From Lunatimonas lonarensis (GTDB lineage: Bacteria > Bacteroidota > Bacteroidia > Cytophagales > Cyclobacteriaceae), in NCBI RefSeq assembly GCF_000390185.1, contig NZ_AQHR01000101.1, positions 1 through 40,460 on the forward strand: 40,460 nucleotides of DNA. Reading direction: 5' to 3'. Of this stretch, positions 14,248 to 22,474 are shown piece by piece. The notes under the pieces are model-generated. The model did no database searches and was not told the DNA's origin. It saw nothing but the letters and a program-made list of their open reading frames with translations. How positions within the stretch are numbered: position 1 is the stretch's first letter; every line of letters begins with the position of its first letter. Position numbers and translations under genes: made by a program.

Positions 14248-15411
14248 ATGCAGTTAGTAGAAGTCACCACACCGTCCCAGCAAAAGGAGTTTTTACAAAT
14301 GGCCGTTAGGCTATATAGAAACGAACCCAATTGGATCAGACCCCTCGATAAGGATATTGAAGGTATTTTTGATCCTAACATAAATAAGCTGTACAAATCA
14401 GGGGGGAAGGCGGTTCGGTGGCTGCTTTTGGATGATAGGGGAAACACGATCGGGAGAAATGCAGCCTTCGTGAACCCCAAATGGAAGGAAAAGCAACCGA
14501 CAGGGGGGATGGGTTTTTTTGAGTGCATAGATGATAAGAAGGCCGCTTTTACCCTAATGGATGCCGCAAGAGATTGGTTGAAGGCGCAGGGAATGGAGGC
14601 CATGGATGGTCCGGTAAACTTTGGTGAGCGGGATAAATGGTGGGGCTTGCTGGTCGATGGATTTAGTCCTCCAAACTACAATATGCCGTGGAATTTCCCC
14701 TATTACCAAGCTTTCTTTGAAGAATATGGATTTCAGATTTACTTTAAACAATACACCTATATGCGATCGGTTCGCGGAGCGGGTTTTGATCCAAAGATGA
14801 TTGAGCGTTCGAAGGTGATTCTGGCCAACCCTGATTATGAGTTTCGGTACCTAAAAGGAAAGGAGCTTTGGGAGAAGTTTCCCGAATACTTCATGGCCGT
14901 CTACAATAAGGCATGGGCAAGGCATATGGGCAAAAGTATCACCGAGCGAGAGGCAAAGCTGATGTTGGCGAAAATGAAGCCAATCATTGACCCCTACCTC
15001 ATTTATTTCGGCTTTTTTAAAGGTGAGCCTATTTCGTTTTTTATCAATATTCCAGAGATTAATCAGCTTTTCAAACATGTTGACGGCGAATTGAACCTGC
15101 TTGGTAAACTCAAGTTTCTGTGGCACAAAACCTTTAACCCTCCCAATAAAATGTTGGGCTTGGTCTTTGGGGTGATCCCGGATTTTCAAGGAAAGGGGGT
15201 GGAAAGTGCCATGATCCTTTCTTACAGAGAGTTTCTGGACATAAAAAAGCTGAAGTATGAAACCATCGAAATGAATTGGATAGGGGATTTCAACCCGAAA
15301 ATGATGCGAGTATGCGAACAGCTACTCGCTGAGATATACAAAACCCATCATACCTATAGGTTCTTATTTGACCGGGAGAAGCCCTTTGAGCGGCACCCTA
15401 TTTTCACCTAG
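14248..15411 (+). CDS. GNAT-superfamily-like protein, large form (about 390 residues)
   Basis: This 387-residue soluble protein belongs to a conserved family in Bacteroidota usually annotated as a hypothetical or GNAT acetyltransferase. The N-terminus (LVEVTTPSQQKEFLQMAVRLYRNEPNWIRPL) and GRNAAFVNPKWKE resemble the start of a GNAT fold. VDGFSPPNYNMPWNFPYYQAFFEEYGF is the most characteristic stretch. The C-terminal half has GVIPDFQGKGVESAMILSY, which resembles the acetyl-CoA loop (Q/RxxGxG/A), followed by EMNWIGDFNPKM. I infer a double-GNAT arrangement; donor and acceptor are unknown. The stop codon overlaps the end of the convergent GH92 gene by 8 bases. Confidence 0.75.
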   Translation: MQLVEVTTPSQQKEFLQMAVRLYRNEPNWIRPLDKDIEGIFDPNINKLYKSGGKAVRWLLLDDRGNTIGRNAAFVNPKWKEKQPTGGMGFFECIDDKKAAFTLMDAARDWLKAQGMEAMDGPVNFGERDKWWGLLVDGFSPPNYNMPWNFPYYQAFFEEYGFQIYFKQYTYMRSVRGAGFDPKMIERSKVILANPDYEFRYLKGKELWEKFPEYFMAVYNKAWARHMGKSITEREAKLMLAKMKPIIDPYLIYFGFFKGEPISFFINIPEINQLFKHVDGELNLLGKLKFLWHKTFNPPNKMLGLVFGVIPDFQGKGVESAMILSYREFLDIKKLKYETIEMNWIGDFNPKMMRVCEQLLAEIYKTHHTYRFLFDREKPFERHPIFT

Positions 15412-17707
15412 ACGCCGGCATCGATCCCATGGTCAGTGTAAGCGTACCGCCTTGGGTTATTTCACTATGCTTTATACCAAAGCCCCCGACGGTCTTGCCG
15501 TTCAGTGTTTTTCGCTGAATATAGTAATGATCGGGTTTGTTGTTTTCCGCAGCGATGGTAAACGTCGCTCCGGGGTAGTAGGCCGGGTTGAGGTGGATGA
15601 CTGCCTTTTTAAAAAGAGGGCTTCCCAATTCGTACATAGGGTTCTCCTCAGTTCCTCCGTTCATCTGGAAAAGGCCCAGTTTCATCAGAACGGCAAGGGA
15701 ACCCATCAGCCCCTGGTCTTCATCTCCGTTGTATCCAAGCTCCGGGCTCAACGCACTGAAGGCCTTGTCTACCACCTTTCTGGACCATTTCTGGGTAAGG
15801 TCTGGCCTGCCAAGATGGTTAAATATGAAAGCGGTTTGCATGGAAGGCTGGTTACCATAGTTGATTGGAATCCGGCGGTATTCGGGATGGGTCTCTACTG
15901 CGTGGGAGGTGCCCGAGGTAAATCCCAATTCCTCTGCCTGTTCAAATTGTTGGTTTAGCTTTTCTGCCGCCTTTATGTTCCCTCCCATCAATTCAGCCAG
16001 GCCTTCGAGGTCGTGGGGGACAAACCAAGTGAACTGCGCGGCATTCGATTCCACGTATCCGTTTCCATAATCATACGGGTCGAACGGACTCATCCATTGG
16101 CCGTCCTGATCCATTGGCCGTATCCAACCTGATTCCTGGTCATATAGATGCCGATAATTTTTGGATCGCTGTGTAAAGTACGCGGCATCTTCGTTTTTCC
16201 CTAAAGCTTTGGCGAGTTGGGCCAGTGTCCAATCTTGATAGCTATACTCCAATGTGAGCCCGGCACCTTGTTGATGAAAGCCGAAATTACCTCTGGGGTT
16301 TGGATGGGGCACAAATCCCTTTTCCATGTAATCCTCCACATTACCTCCTTGCATGGAACGGTGTTCATAGCCAGTTCTGCTCATCATACCTCCCGGCAGG
16401 TGGTTTTTTTTCAATCCTTCGTAGGCCAGGGCTACATCGAAACCCCGTATGCCTTTTTGGTAGGCTGACACAAAAAACGGTGTTGAAGTGGCCCCTGTCA
16501 TCACATAGGTGTAATTGCCTCCGGATGGGCCGCGTGGGATCAATCCACCATCTTGAAAGTATTGTAGGAAGCTACTGACGAATTCCTCCATGATCTCCGG
16601 GTATACCAAGCTCCACAGTACAGATATAGTCCATTGGGCACCCCAAAAGGAGTCGGAATTGAAATGCCTGAACTTGGGACTGCCCGTCTCATCCAACGGG
16701 ATCTGACCGACACGAAAACTGTCGCCCGTATTGTCTGGATAGGCACCGTTGGCATCTGATATGGTTCTTCGGCCTTGGAGCGCTTTCCATAGGTCGGTAT
16801 AGAACCGACGTCGCTGCGTATCGCTTCCTCCGCGAATCTCTATCCGGCTCAGCATGTCATTCCATACAGTTTGGGTTTCCCGGACCACACGGTCGAAATT
16901 CCAGTGCGGTAATTCTGTTTCCATGTTGAGCGCGGCGTTTTCACTGCTTGTATAGGAAATGCCCACCTTCATGATTACCGGTTCGTCGCCCCCGTCTTTT
17001 AGTTCGACAATTCGGTTAATCGCATTGTCAATCGGCAGGATCTCTTTTATCTCCCTATCAAATTCAACATGGAAAAAAACCTGTATGGGTTTTGGCCTTC
17101 GGATAGTAGGAAGATTGGTTACTCTTCCCTTTAGCCGGCGCGGGCCGGTCTGCTCTAGGTGGCCCCCGGCGATTTCACTGGGCCCCAGCATGCCGCCTAG
17201 ATGAAACAAGATCCCGGCTTTTTTGCCGGTAGGGAAGGTGTACCTGTGGATGCCAACCCGGTGGGTGGCACTTAATTCCGCCCGAATGCCGAATCGGTCC
17301 AAAAATAACGAATGATACCCCGGTTCAACGACTTCTTGGTCGTGACTAAATTTCGAGAAGTAATCGTTGACCAATACCTTTTCGTTACCTTCTATGGTGA
17401 CTGGCATGACAGAAACGCCCGACATCTGCCAAGCATGGATATGGCTGAACCCTTTCACCGTGTCGGTTTCGTACCGATATCCGGTGCCCCAGGCGCCTTC
17501 AATTTGGGTGTCTGGACTGAGGTTTACCATGCCAAAAGGTCGGGTAGCCGAACTGAAGAAAAACCAACGTGAATTGGCAGCATCGAGGAGGGGGTACACC
17601 AGGTTCACAGGTTCTTCCCCGGTCTCGAGGTCCTCTATCCCTTTCCCGCGTTCACAAGCAACTAGCAAGCTAAATACGGCTACGATGGTGAGTAGGGGTT
17701 GCTTCAT
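15404..17707 (-). CDS. GH92-family glycoside hydrolase lipoprotein (alpha-mannosidase type)
   Basis: From the ATG at 17707 this is a 767-residue lipoprotein (lipobox LLVAC, lipidated Cys18); the nine codons before it precede the signal peptide and are probably not translated. GH92 enzymes are calcium-dependent exo-alpha-mannosidases acting on N-glycans or fungal mannan. The family start NLVYPLLDAANSRWFFFSSATRPFGMVNLSPDT and the GYRYETDTVKGFSHIHAWQMSG stretch are clear. The general-acid region ESNAAQFTWFVPHD keeps the Glu. The two aspartates of the usual GNDDCGQ base motif are represented by GDEDQG in YNGDEDQGLMG, a variant spelling. No SusC/SusD pair or other glycosidase lies beside it, so it is outside a classical polysaccharide-utilisation locus. 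Linkage specificity cannot be read. Confidence 0.9.
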   Translation of the reverse strand: MKQPLLTIVAVFSLLVACERGKGIEDLETGEEPVNLVYPLLDAANSRWFFFSSATRPFGMVNLSPDTQIEGAWGTGYRYETDTVKGFSHIHAWQMSGVSVMPVTIEGNEKVLVNDYFSKFSHDQEVVEPGYHSLFLDRFGIRAELSATHRVGIHRYTFPTGKKAGILFHLGGMLGPSEIAGGHLEQTGPRRLKGRVTNLPTIRRPKPIQVFFHVEFDREIKEILPIDNAINRIVELKDGGDEPVIMKVGISYTSSENAALNMETELPHWNFDRVVRETQTVWNDMLSRIEIRGGSDTQRRRFYTDLWKALQGRRTISDANGAYPDNTGDSFRVGQIPLDETGSPKFRHFNSDSFWGAQWTISVLWSLVYPEIMEEFVSSFLQYFQDGGLIPRGPSGGNYTYVMTGATSTPFFVSAYQKGIRGFDVALAYEGLKKNHLPGGMMSRTGYEHRSMQGGNVEDYMEKGFVPHPNPRGNFGFHQQGAGLTLEYSYQDWTLAQLAKALGKNEDAAYFTQRSKNYRHLYDQESGWIRPMDQDGQWMSPFDPYDYGNGYVESNAAQFTWFVPHDLEGLAELMGGNIKAAEKLNQQFEQAEELGFTSGTSHAVETHPEYRRIPINYGNQPSMQTAFIFNHLGRPDLTQKWSRKVVDKAFSALSPELGYNGDEDQGLMGSLAVLMKLGLFQMNGGTEENPMYELGSPLFKKAVIHLNPAYYPGATFTIAAENNKPDHYYIQRKTLNGKTVGGFGIKHSEITQGGTLTLTMGSMPASR

Positions 17708-17928
17708 TACGCCAAAGTTTTTTTCGAAGATCACTTATTCCGAATCTAAAGAGGTGGCCTAGCTGGACGGTCGGCAGAATGGCTTTCACAAGCGCCGTCC
17801 GGCAGCGGTTCAATAATTTTAGGTAGACCTCTGTGCATGCCATAGATACTTTTGGCCGAGGCGATCGTCATTGGCCTGAATGCCCTTCTAATAAACGCTC
17901 CCTCAGTTTGCCAAGAATCCTGCCTACG

Positions 17929-18945
17929 TTATTTTTTGGCCAGTGCCAATTGCCAGTTCCAGCTATCTCGAAGGGCATCTTCAAGGCTATGCTTGGGCGT
18001 CCAGCCAAGTTTTTCCGAAATTTTGGAAGTATCCGCCCATACTTTTTCCACGTCACCAGGCCTTCTAGGGCCAATCTGGTAATTTAGGGCTTTTCCGCTT
18101 ACCTTTTCGAATGCTTGAATCACTTCGAGTACCGTATTGCCGTTTCCGGTTCCAACGTTGAACAAGTCATAGAAGCTACCCGGTTTATCAGTCAGGTATT
18201 CAAGGGCTTTAAGATGGGCATCGGCCAGATCAAGTACGTGGATATAGTCCCTCACGCAAGTCCCGTCCGGGGTATCGTAATCATTGCCGAAAACGGTCAA
18301 TTTTTCACGTATCCCCACACCGGTTTGGGTGACAAAGGGAATGAGGTTAGCAGGTACGCCCAGCGGAAGTTCTCCGATCAGTGCTGAAGGATGGGCTCCA
18401 ATGGGGTTAAAATAGCGGAGAGAAATAATACGTGTTCCCGCTGCGCTTTTGGTAACATCCACAAGGATATCTTCACAAATTTTCTTTGTATTGCCATAGG
18501 GGCTTTCCGCGTCTTTTCGGGGGGTGGTTTCCTTTACGGGGAGCTCGTCCGGCTGACCATATACCGTGCAAGAGGAAGAAAAAACAAGGTCTGTGACGCC
18601 AAATTCCGCCATGGTCTCCAATAACACAACCAATGACCCGACGTTATTTCGGTAATACTTCAGTGGTACGGCGGTACTTTCTCCCACCGCTTTGTTGGCG
18701 GCAAAATGGATGACGCCTTTCAAGGAATGTTCGGTGAAAAGGCGTTTCATCAATGCACGGTCGTTGCAATCCCCTTCATAATAGGGTACCTCTTGGTTGA
18801 GAATGGTCTTCAGCCCATTTAAAACCGACTTGTCAGAATTCGAAAAATCATCAACGATGATGGGAAGGTACCCCGCCTCTACCAGGGTAACCGCGGTGTG
18901 CGAGCCAATGTAGCCTGCTCCACCTGTGATCAAAATTTTTTCCAT
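17929..18945 (-). CDS. galE: UDP-glucose 4-epimerase GalE
   Basis: This is a 338-residue NAD-dependent short-chain dehydrogenase-type epimerase that interconverts UDP-glucose and UDP-galactose, for galactose use and for making surface polysaccharides. GGAGYIGSH at residues 8-16 binds NAD. The catalytic residues are Ser125 (SSSCTVYG), Tyr150 and Lys154 (YGNTK). RYFNPIGAHPSALIGE and RRPGDVEKVWAD are typical GalE stretches. ATG at 18945 is chosen because the conserved N-terminus starts there; the open frame extends further back but crosses the promoter. An exact -7 box ends three bases before this ATG. The gene is divergent from rpsU. Confidence 0.95.
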   Translation of the reverse strand: MEKILITGGAGYIGSHTAVTLVEAGYLPIIVDDFSNSDKSVLNGLKTILNQEVPYYEGDCNDRALMKRLFTEHSLKGVIHFAANKAVGESTAVPLKYYRNNVGSLVVLLETMAEFGVTDLVFSSSCTVYGQPDELPVKETTPRKDAESPYGNTKKICEDILVDVTKSAAGTRIISLRYFNPIGAHPSALIGELPLGVPANLIPFVTQTGVGIREKLTVFGNDYDTPDGTCVRDYIHVLDLADAHLKALEYLTDKPGSFYDLFNVGTGNGNTVLEVIQAFEKVSGKALNYQIGPRRPGDVEKVWADTSKISEKLGWTPKHSLEDALRDSWNWQLALAKK

Positions 18946-18948
18946 TTT

Positions 18949-18956
18949 CAAATATA
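18949..18956 (-). promoter_or_regulatory. -7 box directly before galE
   Basis: On the minus strand TATATTTG matches TAnnTTTG and is separated from the galE ATG by only three bases. If used, the transcript would begin at or next to the start codon. Confidence 0.55.
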
Positions 18957-19040
18957 AGCTATTCGACGATGTATGGGTATCAGTTTGTGATAAAAGTAGC
19001 GAAGATGGAGGGGTAAGTTTTTCTTTTTCAAAAGAATCTC

Positions 19041-19048
19041 TATCTTTG
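19041..19048 (+). promoter_or_regulatory. -7 box of rpsU
   Basis: TATCTTTG is an exact TAnnTTTG match. Transcription would start near 19053-19055, placing the rpsU Shine-Dalgarno at the very 5' end of the mRNA. Confidence 0.7.
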
Positions 19049-19054
19049 CCCCTC

Positions 19055-19065
19055 GAAAGGGGGTG
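19055..19065 (+). promoter_or_regulatory. unusually strong extended Shine-Dalgarno of rpsU
   Basis: GAAAGGGGGTG can pair over 11 bases with the 3' end of 16S rRNA, with one G-U wobble, and lies 6 bases before the rpsU ATG. Other genes in this window show no comparable signal. This fits the known Bacteroidota arrangement in which bS21 helps hide the anti-Shine-Dalgarno and rpsU keeps a strong site for autoregulation. Confidence 0.85.
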
Positions 19066-19071
19066 TACCAT

Positions 19072-19266
19072 ATGATAGTTGTAAACGTAAAAGAGAACGA
19101 ATCAATCGAGAAAGCGCTGAAGCGTTTCAAAAAGAAGTTTGACAAAACGGGAGTTATCCGTGAGCTGCGAAGCCGTCAGCATTTTGAAAAACCATCCGTA
19201 ACCCGTCGCAACGAGGTTATCAAGGCGTCTTACATACAAAGACTGCGGGACGAGGAAGGTAAATAA
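19072..19266 (+). CDS. rpsU: 30S ribosomal protein bS21
   Basis: This 64-residue, highly basic protein is bS21 of the small ribosomal subunit, starting MIVVNVKENESIEKALKRFKKKFDK-like and ending in a helical RRNEVIKASYIQRLRDEEGK-type tail. ATG at 19072 is the right start: an in-frame GTG nine bases earlier would lie in the spacer after the Shine-Dalgarno. In Bacteroidota bS21 takes part in masking the 16S anti-Shine-Dalgarno, which explains weak Shine-Dalgarno use elsewhere. The gene is followed by xerC and hpf on the same strand. Confidence 0.97.
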   Translation: MIVVNVKENESIEKALKRFKKKFDKTGVIRELRSRQHFEKPSVTRRNEVIKASYIQRLRDEEGK

Positions 19267-19324
19267 TCCGGAAACTTCGTATTGATAAAAATATTTAGCA
19301 TATTGGTGATGTAAATTCGCCGAT

Positions 19325-20209
19325 ATGCTATTTTCGTTTTTGGCTCATTTGGAATTTGAGAGGCGTGCCAGCGGGCATACCGTTGCCGCTTATCAATATG
19401 ACCTGGAGCAATTTTCTGATTTTTTGAAGTCCGCGTTTGGAATAGGGGAGCTATCCGATGCAGGCCATGCAGAAATAAGGGCTTGGATGGTTGATCTGAT
19501 TGAGCAGGGGCTCGCAGCCACCACAGTAAACCGCAAAATCGCCACCCTTAAGTCCTTTTACAAATTTTTGCTTCGTTCCGGTGAGATTGAACGGGATCCT
19601 ACCTATAAAGTCCGCTCCCTGAAAAAGCCTAAGCGACTACCTGCCTTTGTACAGGAGGCAGCCATGGACAAAGTTCTGGATGAGTTTGATTATTCGGATG
19701 ATTTTGAAGGGCAGCGGGATCGGATGGTTATGGAGTTTTTATACGGTACCGGCGTCCGCCTTTCTGAATTGATCGGACTCCGGTGGGCTCAAGTTGACAT
19801 GGTGAAAGGGGAGGTTAAAGTACTGGGAAAGGGAAAAAAATACCGAATAATACCCATCTCGTCTGGAATGAATAAGAATATAATTCGGTATCAAAAACTA
19901 TTTCAAGAAACGTTTCCGAATGTAACAGAAAGTGACTATTTTATCGTTAGAAACAGTAGGGAACCCGCATATCCCATGATGATCTACCGAATCGTAAAAT
20001 ATCACTTGGCCCTTTTTGTTCAGACTACAAAGCGAAGCCCTCATGTGCTTCGGCATACTTTTGCGACCCACCTACTCAACAAGGGTGCAGACCTGAATGC
20101 TGTCAAAGACCTACTAGGGCATGCTAGTTTGGCTGCCACACAGGTGTATACCCACAATTCCATCGAGAAACTGAGGGCTGTGTTTGAACAGGCACATCCC
20201 AAAGCTTAA
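19325..20209 (+). CDS. xerC: tyrosine recombinase XerC/XerD-type
   Basis: This 294-residue site-specific recombinase resolves chromosome dimers at dif. It has an N-terminal SAM-like core-binding domain (1 to about 90) and a C-terminal catalytic domain. The catalytic residues are Arg145 (GTGVRLSELIGLRW), a Lys in GKGKKYRI, His240 and Arg243 (HVLRHTFATH), His266 (LLGHAS) and the nucleophile Tyr275 (QVYTH). The rpsU-xerC-hpf order is the usual setting of XerC-type genes in Bacteroidota, which is the reason for the symbol; XerC and XerD cannot be separated with certainty by eye. TAAATTCG, one mismatch from the -7 consensus, lies five bases before ATG. Confidence 0.9.
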   Translation: MLFSFLAHLEFERRASGHTVAAYQYDLEQFSDFLKSAFGIGELSDAGHAEIRAWMVDLIEQGLAATTVNRKIATLKSFYKFLLRSGEIERDPTYKVRSLKKPKRLPAFVQEAAMDKVLDEFDYSDDFEGQRDRMVMEFLYGTGVRLSELIGLRWAQVDMVKGEVKVLGKGKKYRIIPISSGMNKNIIRYQKLFQETFPNVTESDYFIVRNSREPAYPMMIYRIVKYHLALFVQTTKRSPHVLRHTFATHLLNKGADLNAVKDLLGHASLAATQVYTHNSIEKLRAVFEQAHPKA

Positions 20210-20241
20210 ATAAAAGTTTAACTTTTAACCCATATGTGATT

Positions 20242-20547
20242 ATGAAATTACAAATGCATTCCATTCATTTCGACGCAGATCAGAAGCTGCTCCAGTTTAT
20301 CCAAAAGAAAGCGGATAAGCTGGAAACCTATTATGATCAGATTATAGACGGGGAGGTCTTTTTGAGGTTGGACAAAAACGATCGGAGTGAAAATAAAATC
20401 GTAGAAGTCAAGCTTAATGTGCCAGGGAAGCAGCTTTTTGCCAAAAATCAAAGTGACTCCTTTGAAGCCGCAGCCGATGAGGCAATAGAGGGGCTCAGAA
20501 GGCAGATCAAAAAACATAAAGAGAAGCTGATCCTCGCAAAACAATAG
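20242..20547 (+). CDS. hpf: ribosome hibernation promoting factor, short HPF/YfiA type
   Basis: This 101-residue protein is of the short HPF/RaiA family, which binds the decoding region of the 30S subunit in starved cells and inactivates ribosomes. It begins MKLQMHSIHFDADQKLLQFI and ends with a basic helix RRQIKKHKEKLILAKQ, with the beta-alpha-beta-beta-beta-alpha pattern expected. The long-form C-terminal dimerisation domain is absent. ATG at 20242 is chosen over an in-frame GTG six bases upstream. It follows xerC by 32 bases and is closed by a strong terminator. Confidence 0.93.
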   Translation: MKLQMHSIHFDADQKLLQFIQKKADKLETYYDQIIDGEVFLRLDKNDRSENKIVEVKLNVPGKQLFAKNQSDSFEAAADEAIEGLRRQIKKHKEKLILAKQ

Positions 20548-20579
20548 TCGAATTTATCGATAATCGCTTAGAATTCAGG

Positions 20580-20602
20580 GCCACCCGATGGGGTGGCTTT
20601 TT
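20580..20602 (+). terminator. intrinsic terminator after hpf
   Basis: GCCACCC (20580-20586) and GGGTGGC (20591-20597) form a perfect 7-bp stem with a GATG loop, followed by five T. It closes the rpsU-xerC-hpf unit. Confidence 0.92.
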
Positions 20603-20724
20603 GTTGATTAAATAGGCACCAATCAGCTACTTGAGGTTGTAAAAAGGCACAAAATGTCCTTTTTGGCGATTTAGGCGTTTCTGGTGTCAAATGGATTGAA
20701 AGCATGTGTTTTTCACTGAAGAGA

Positions 20725-22386
20725 TTACCTTTTAACAAAGTAGTATTTTTTACTGAGCTCGTTTTTTCTTTCGGAAGATTCGCCCTCAACAATACTTTCC
20801 CAGATACCGATTAGGTATTTTGGGTTCCAGTTTTGCGAGGCAACTTCGATTTGAACGTTATTTTCCAAAGGCAGTTTTGCGATGGCATCTTCGTCGCAGA
20901 TCAGGTAGTCGTACTCCATCCAATCAGATGCTTCCTTATCCAAATTGATCAGTTCATGATCCACGTCGAGCCCAATACGGATTTTGCTGCCGTGGTGCGG
21001 ATTGCCGATAAAGCCGATTTGCGCATTTAAGGGGATGTTTTGTTCGTCCAGCAAGTCATCTACCTGCACCCCTTGATGTGGAACCGATAATGGGTACGAA
21101 ACCAAGGTTCCCGTAAAGAATAACAGCAAAATCGAACAGCTTACCAAGCCGATACCAGCTTTTTGTCGCCTAATCATTCCTGCAAGTAGTATCACCATGC
21201 CAAAGCCGATAGCCCAATGGGCGATTAAATAAGTCGGACTTCCCAATCCTATGTTCATAAAAAGCCCTACAGCAAGAAATAGGGCATTGATTCCAACAAA
21301 TACGGCAGCTATAGTTTGAGCGGTTCTGCTGGTTTCAAGCTGGTTTTTAGGAAGAAAGAGCCAACAAAAGGCAACTGCGGCCAATGGATATACTGGTAAC
21401 ATATACCGTTCATAAAATACCGAGACTAGGGCGGTCATAAGGATAATGGCAACTACCCACGCGGCAACAAATCCGAAAAATGGAAGGTTGCGGTCAAGCG
21501 TTTGGAAGAGCGAAGGGATTTTTCGCTTTCGAAGGAGTAGGATCCATGGTATAAACAGGGCAATCAGCATTCCGCATCCGTAAAGAAAGTGCGTGATTAT
21601 TTGGGGAATTTTGTCGCCGACACGGACGCCTACCTGATCTTCCAAGAAAGAATCGAGGTAAACCCCGCCAAACCGCAAATACATCACAACAAACCAGAAC
21701 AGGCCGATAGCCATTCCAATTACCAAAGCTGGAGCATACAAAATTTTTCTCAGGCTTATTTTTGCCCATGGATTTGCGACTAGGTAGAGAAATGCCACGG
21801 CACCCAAGGCAATCGCAGGTAGGCCCTTGACAGCAAAAGCCAGACCCAACCCAAGGTAAAACATCCAGATGTATTTTTTACGAGCAGTGAGCGGGTTTTT
21901 TAGGAGCCCGGTAACTCCGACGGCGCTGATTGTAAGGAAGAAAACTAGTAAGATGTCAGGGATAGACCTTGAGCTGCTAAAAATAACCAAGGGTTGTGCA
22001 GCGGTGATCCAAGCGGAAGACATGGCCACCGATGAATCACCCGTGGCAGTTTTTGCCAGCTTGTAGGTAAGGCCGATCAGTCCCATCCCTGCCAGGAGAA
22101 ATACGATGCGTGAAGAAAATGCGGATATGCCAAATACCTTATATCCTGCCAAAACAGCCCAATACGTCAGGATTGGTTTTTTAAACCGTAAATCCCCGGT
22201 ACCCAAATACGTGGTGAAATAGTCACTGTTTTTTAACATTTGGATACTGGCATCCGTATAGTACATCTCGTCCGGGTAATGGAAGTGGAAATTAAGGGAA
22301 AACGGCCCGACGAGCACTAAAAAAACACCCATGACAAACCAAGGATTAGATACAAAACTTTTCGAAGGAAGGGAAATGTCGATCAA
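20725..22386 (-). CDS. membrane glycosyltransferase, ArnT/PMT (GT83-like) type
   Basis: This 553-residue inner-membrane protein has about 11 to 12 hydrophobic segments and a C-terminal periplasmic part. HYPDEMYYTDASIQML after the first segment carries the Asp-Glu pair typical of ArnT and protein-mannosyltransferase-like enzymes, and LRFKKPILTYW is the matching next loop. Such enzymes move a sugar from an undecaprenyl-phosphate donor to lipid A, glycan or protein on the periplasmic side. Donor and acceptor here are unknown. The start is TTG at 22386. An exact -7 box lies 27 bases upstream. It is divergent from a second enzyme of the same superfamily. Confidence 0.85.
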   Translation of the reverse strand: MIDISLPSKSFVSNPWFVMGVFLVLVGPFSLNFHFHYPDEMYYTDASIQMLKNSDYFTTYLGTGDLRFKKPILTYWAVLAGYKVFGISAFSSRIVFLLAGMGLIGLTYKLAKTATGDSSVAMSSAWITAAQPLVIFSSSRSIPDILLVFFLTISAVGVTGLLKNPLTARKKYIWMFYLGLGLAFAVKGLPAIALGAVAFLYLVANPWAKISLRKILYAPALVIGMAIGLFWFVVMYLRFGGVYLDSFLEDQVGVRVGDKIPQIITHFLYGCGMLIALFIPWILLLRKRKIPSLFQTLDRNLPFFGFVAAWVVAIILMTALVSVFYERYMLPVYPLAAVAFCWLFLPKNQLETSRTAQTIAAVFVGINALFLAVGLFMNIGLGSPTYLIAHWAIGFGMVILLAGMIRRQKAGIGLVSCSILLLFFTGTLVSYPLSVPHQGVQVDDLLDEQNIPLNAQIGFIGNPHHGSKIRIGLDVDHELINLDKEASDWMEYDYLICDEDAIAKLPLENNVQIEVASQNWNPKYLIGIWESIVEGESSERKNELSKKYYFVKR

Positions 22387-22413
22387 AACGGTAAATTATT
22401 TCGGGATTTGTAT

Positions 22414-22421
22414 CAAATTTA
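22414..22421 (-). promoter_or_regulatory. -7 box of the minus-strand glycosyltransferase gene
   Basis: On the minus strand TAAATTTG matches TAnnTTTG. It touches the palindrome at 22424-22436, so a protein bound there could block this promoter. Confidence 0.6.
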
Positions 22422-22423
22422 CA

Positions 22424-22436
22424 TCACCATTGGTGA
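22424..22436. promoter_or_regulatory. 13-bp palindrome between divergent glycosyltransferase genes
   Basis: TCACCA-T-TGGTGA has perfect 6-bp arms around one central base. It sits in the short region between the two divergent glycosyltransferase genes, next to a -7 box, and could be an operator for both. Confidence 0.4.
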
Positions 22437-22474
22437 ATTGCTAGTAACATGGCTGTCAAAATTTGATCGCCAGC

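Noticed and set aside
15368-15958. Plus-strand open frame of 196 codons at the GNAT/GH92 junction
   Set aside because: It lies antisense to the conserved C-terminus of the GH92 gene and overlaps the end of the GNAT-like gene; composition is that of a shadow frame.
20548-20724. Possible tRNA genes after hpf, expected from gene order in other Bacteroidota
   Set aside because: No acceptor stem, anticodon arm or T-loop GTTCGA pattern can be found; only the hpf terminator is present.
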